DNA of 64,000 nt from Mycolicibacterium palauense. Its GTDB lineage: Bacteria > Actinomycetota > Actinomycetes > Mycobacteriales > Mycobacteriaceae. The translations under genes and the position numbers were made by a program. Location: positions 1 through 64,000 of the forward strand of contig NZ_NVQF01000027.1 of NCBI RefSeq assembly GCF_002592005.1. Direction: 5' to 3'. The notes below the pieces were generated by a model. It saw nothing but the letters and a program-made list of their open reading frames with translations, ran no database searches and was not told where the DNA came from. Shown here one piece after another: positions 62,653 through 64,000 of the stretch; positions within the stretch are counted from its first letter, which is position 1; each line of letters starts with the position of its first letter.

Positions 62653-63420
62653 TCAACCAATCTGCAGTGACTGCCCGCCGTCGACGACGAGCTCGGACCC
62701 GGTGATGAACGACGCGTGGGAGGACACCAGGAAGGCCACCGCGTCGGCGATCTCCATGGGCCGGCCCAGCCGGCCGGCCATGGTCCGCTCGATCAGCCGG
62801 GCCTGGGTCGTCGCGTCGAGCATGGGGGTCTCGACCGGACCGGGGAACACCGCGTTGACCCGGATCCCGGCGGGGGCCAGTTCGGCCGCGGCGATCTGGG
62901 TGAGCCCCCGCAACGCCCACTTCGACGAGCCGTAGGCCGCGTGGTGCGGAAACGGACGGATGGCCCCGGTGCTGCACGTGTTGACCACCGCTGCTCCCTC
63001 GGCCTCGCGCAGATGCTCCAACGCCGCCCGGATGCCCAGGAACGGCCCCTGACAGTTCACCCGCCAGCTGCGCTCGAAACCCTCGGGGGTCTCGTCGCCC
63101 AGCGAGGCCCGGTGCAGCACACCGGCGTTGTTCACCAGGGTGCTCAATCCGCCGAAGCGGTCGGTGACGGCGGCGACCGCGGCGGCCCAGGACCGCGGCG
63201 AGGTCACGTCCAGTGCCACCGCGAGCACGTCGTCGGAGCCGAAACCCTGCACGGTCTCGCGCAATTCGTCGGTGCGCAGGTCGCAGGCGGCCACCGCGAA
63301 ACCGTCGGCGAGCAGCCGCTGCGCGATCGCCGCGCCCTGTCCGCGGGCGGCCCCGGTGACCAGGGCGACCCGCCCGTGTCGGGTGGAGCCGGTCCTGGAG
63401 GTGGTCGTCGAGGTGGTCAT
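62653..63420 (-). CDS. SDR oxidoreductase
   Basis: A 255-residue short-chain dehydrogenase with ALVTGAARGQGAAIAQRL, VNNAGVL, TCSTGAI (catalytic Ser), YGSSKWA and GSELVVDGGQ. It may oxidise an alcohol to the ketone used by the BVMO, whose ATG lies six bases beyond its stop. It starts three bases after the aldolase gene stop. Confidence 0.9.
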   Translation of the reverse strand: MTTSTTTSRTGSTRHGRVALVTGAARGQGAAIAQRLLADGFAVAACDLRTDELRETVQGFGSDDVLAVALDVTSPRSWAAAVAAVTDRFGGLSTLVNNAGVLHRASLGDETPEGFERSWRVNCQGPFLGIRAALEHLREAEGAAVVNTCSTGAIRPFPHHAAYGSSKWALRGLTQIAAAELAPAGIRVNAVFPGPVETPMLDATTQARLIERTMAGRLGRPMEIADAVAFLVSSHASFITGSELVVDGGQSLQIG

Positions 63421-63423
63421 GAG

Positions 63424-64000
63424 TCAGTGGTATCCCTTGTCGGTCGGTCCGGGCCTCGGCGCCTGCCCGGCGGCATCGGCCAGGTGATCGGTGGCCCCGC
63501 GCTGCAACGCCTGCGATTCCGATGCCAGCGTGATCATCCGGAAGCCCCAGTCCGCCGCGAGCCGGCCCAGCACACCGGAGCCGGCATGAACGCCGGCGAT
63601 CAGACCGGCCGCGTCGGCGCCGGCGCGAATCCGGGTGATCGCCTCACGCACCGCGGGATGCGTCCACGCCTCGGTGACCGGATGGCCCAGCGAGATCGCG
63701 AGATCGGCGGGCCCGACGTAGATCCCGGCGACTCCCGGGACCGCGCAGATGTCCTCCAGCGCGGCCAGCCCCGCGGCGGACTCGATCATCGGGTAGACAC
63801 CGGCGCGCGCCTCGAGGGCGGCCGGGTCGAGACCGAGGCTGGCGCGCAGCGGCCCGAAGCTGCGCACTCCCGCCGGAGCGTAGCGGGTGGCGGCCACCGC
63901 GGCGGCGGCCTGCCCGGCGGATTCGACCATGGCGACGATCACGGCGTCGGCGCCGGCGTCGAGCACCCGGCCGATCGGAGCGGGGTCCGCCGAGGGCAGC
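63424..64000 (-). CDS. HpcH/HpaI-type aldolase, 5' end beyond the window
   Basis: About 192 C-terminal residues of a class II HpcH/HpaI aldolase/citrate lyase-beta-like protein: AGADAVIVAMVES, RYAPAGVRSFGPLRA, YPMIESAAGLAALEDICAVPGVAGIYVGPADLAISLG. The metal-binding Glu (MIES) and Asp (GPADLA) are visible. Family members cleave 4-hydroxy-2-oxo acids to pyruvate and an aldehyde. The frame stays open to base 64000, so the start lies to the right of the window. It heads the known part of the second BVMO operon. Confidence 0.88.
   Translation of the reverse strand, partial: LPSADPAPIGRVLDAGADAVIVAMVESAGQAAAAVAATRYAPAGVRSFGPLRASLGLDPAALEARAGVYPMIESAAGLAALEDICAVPGVAGIYVGPADLAISLGHPVTEAWTHPAVREAITRIRAGADAAGLIAGVHAGSGVLGRLAADWGFRMITLASESQALQRGATDHLADAAGQAPRPGPTDKGYH

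Overview
The window is one high-GC stretch of a rapid-grower-type mycobacterium (Mycobacterium/Mycolicibacterium). This is inferred from the genes: an antigen 85 mycolyltransferase, an LdtA-type L,D-transpeptidase with an N-terminal Ig-like domain, a CYP124 P450, the TreS/maltokinase pair of the GlgE alpha-glucan pathway, and two sites matching the mycobacterial KstR consensus. Bases 11-29 match the Illumina Nextera (Tn5) mosaic end at 17 of 19 positions, so the left edge is a contig end with untrimmed adapter and recB is cut there.

Layout. 1-5734: recC and recB (-), repair helicase/nuclease. 5816-9228: a CYP124-type P450 and small secreted, SRPBCC and ABM-type proteins. 9243-12379: treS-mak (-). 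12498-16411: a four-gene ABC importer (-). 16606-17583: an fbpC-like antigen 85 gene with a strong terminator. 17885-25093: mostly + strand, holding a TetR regulator, a phytoene-dehydrogenase-like oxidoreductase, HugZ-like and PPOX proteins, CorA, two hydrolases and LdtA. 25105-27375: a ferredoxin-P450 pair divergent from a TetR gene, with a 13-bp palindrome midway between their start codons. 27347-33454: small DUF1330/DUF2218 genes, a FadD with a KstR box, an MFS transporter, and a divergent dehydrogenase/SDR pair sharing a second KstR box.

33569-53980 is the most interesting part. Eleven tightly packed - strand genes (SDR, Rieske oxygenase, Baeyer-Villiger monooxygenase, MFE2-type SDR, CaiB-type CoA-transferase, four acyl-CoA dehydrogenases, a ThDP lyase, an aldehyde dehydrogenase) face five + strand genes (SMP-30-like propeller, GntR/UTRA regulator, two acyl-CoA ligases, SDR). 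Two TTGTC..GAC near-palindromes lie in the shared promoter. Together they read as a pathway: hydroxylation, oxidation to a ketone, Baeyer-Villiger lactone formation, lactone opening, CoA activation, partial beta-oxidation, then a lyase/aldehyde dehydrogenase step. The substrate is unknown. No thiolase or separate enoyl-CoA hydratase was seen in the window.

54118-57869 holds a GGDEF-like membrane protein with a degenerate active site, a DUF427 protein, a small membrane protein, a zinc-ribbon rhomboid protease and a TetR regulator. 57892-60201 has an LLM (F420-type) oxidoreductase joined to an unknown gene, and an SRPBCC protein. 60212-64000 is a second small Baeyer-Villiger operon (HpcH/HpaI aldolase, SDR, BVMO, HSL-type esterase), cut by the right edge.

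Short tandem duplications, mostly of 12 or 15 bp and mostly in frame, recur through the window, often at gene ends. No rRNA, tRNA, CRISPR, insertion sequence or prophage gene was seen. No stretch over 300 bp lacks a gene; the longest gaps (17584-17884 and 59425-59712) hold repeats and possible operators.
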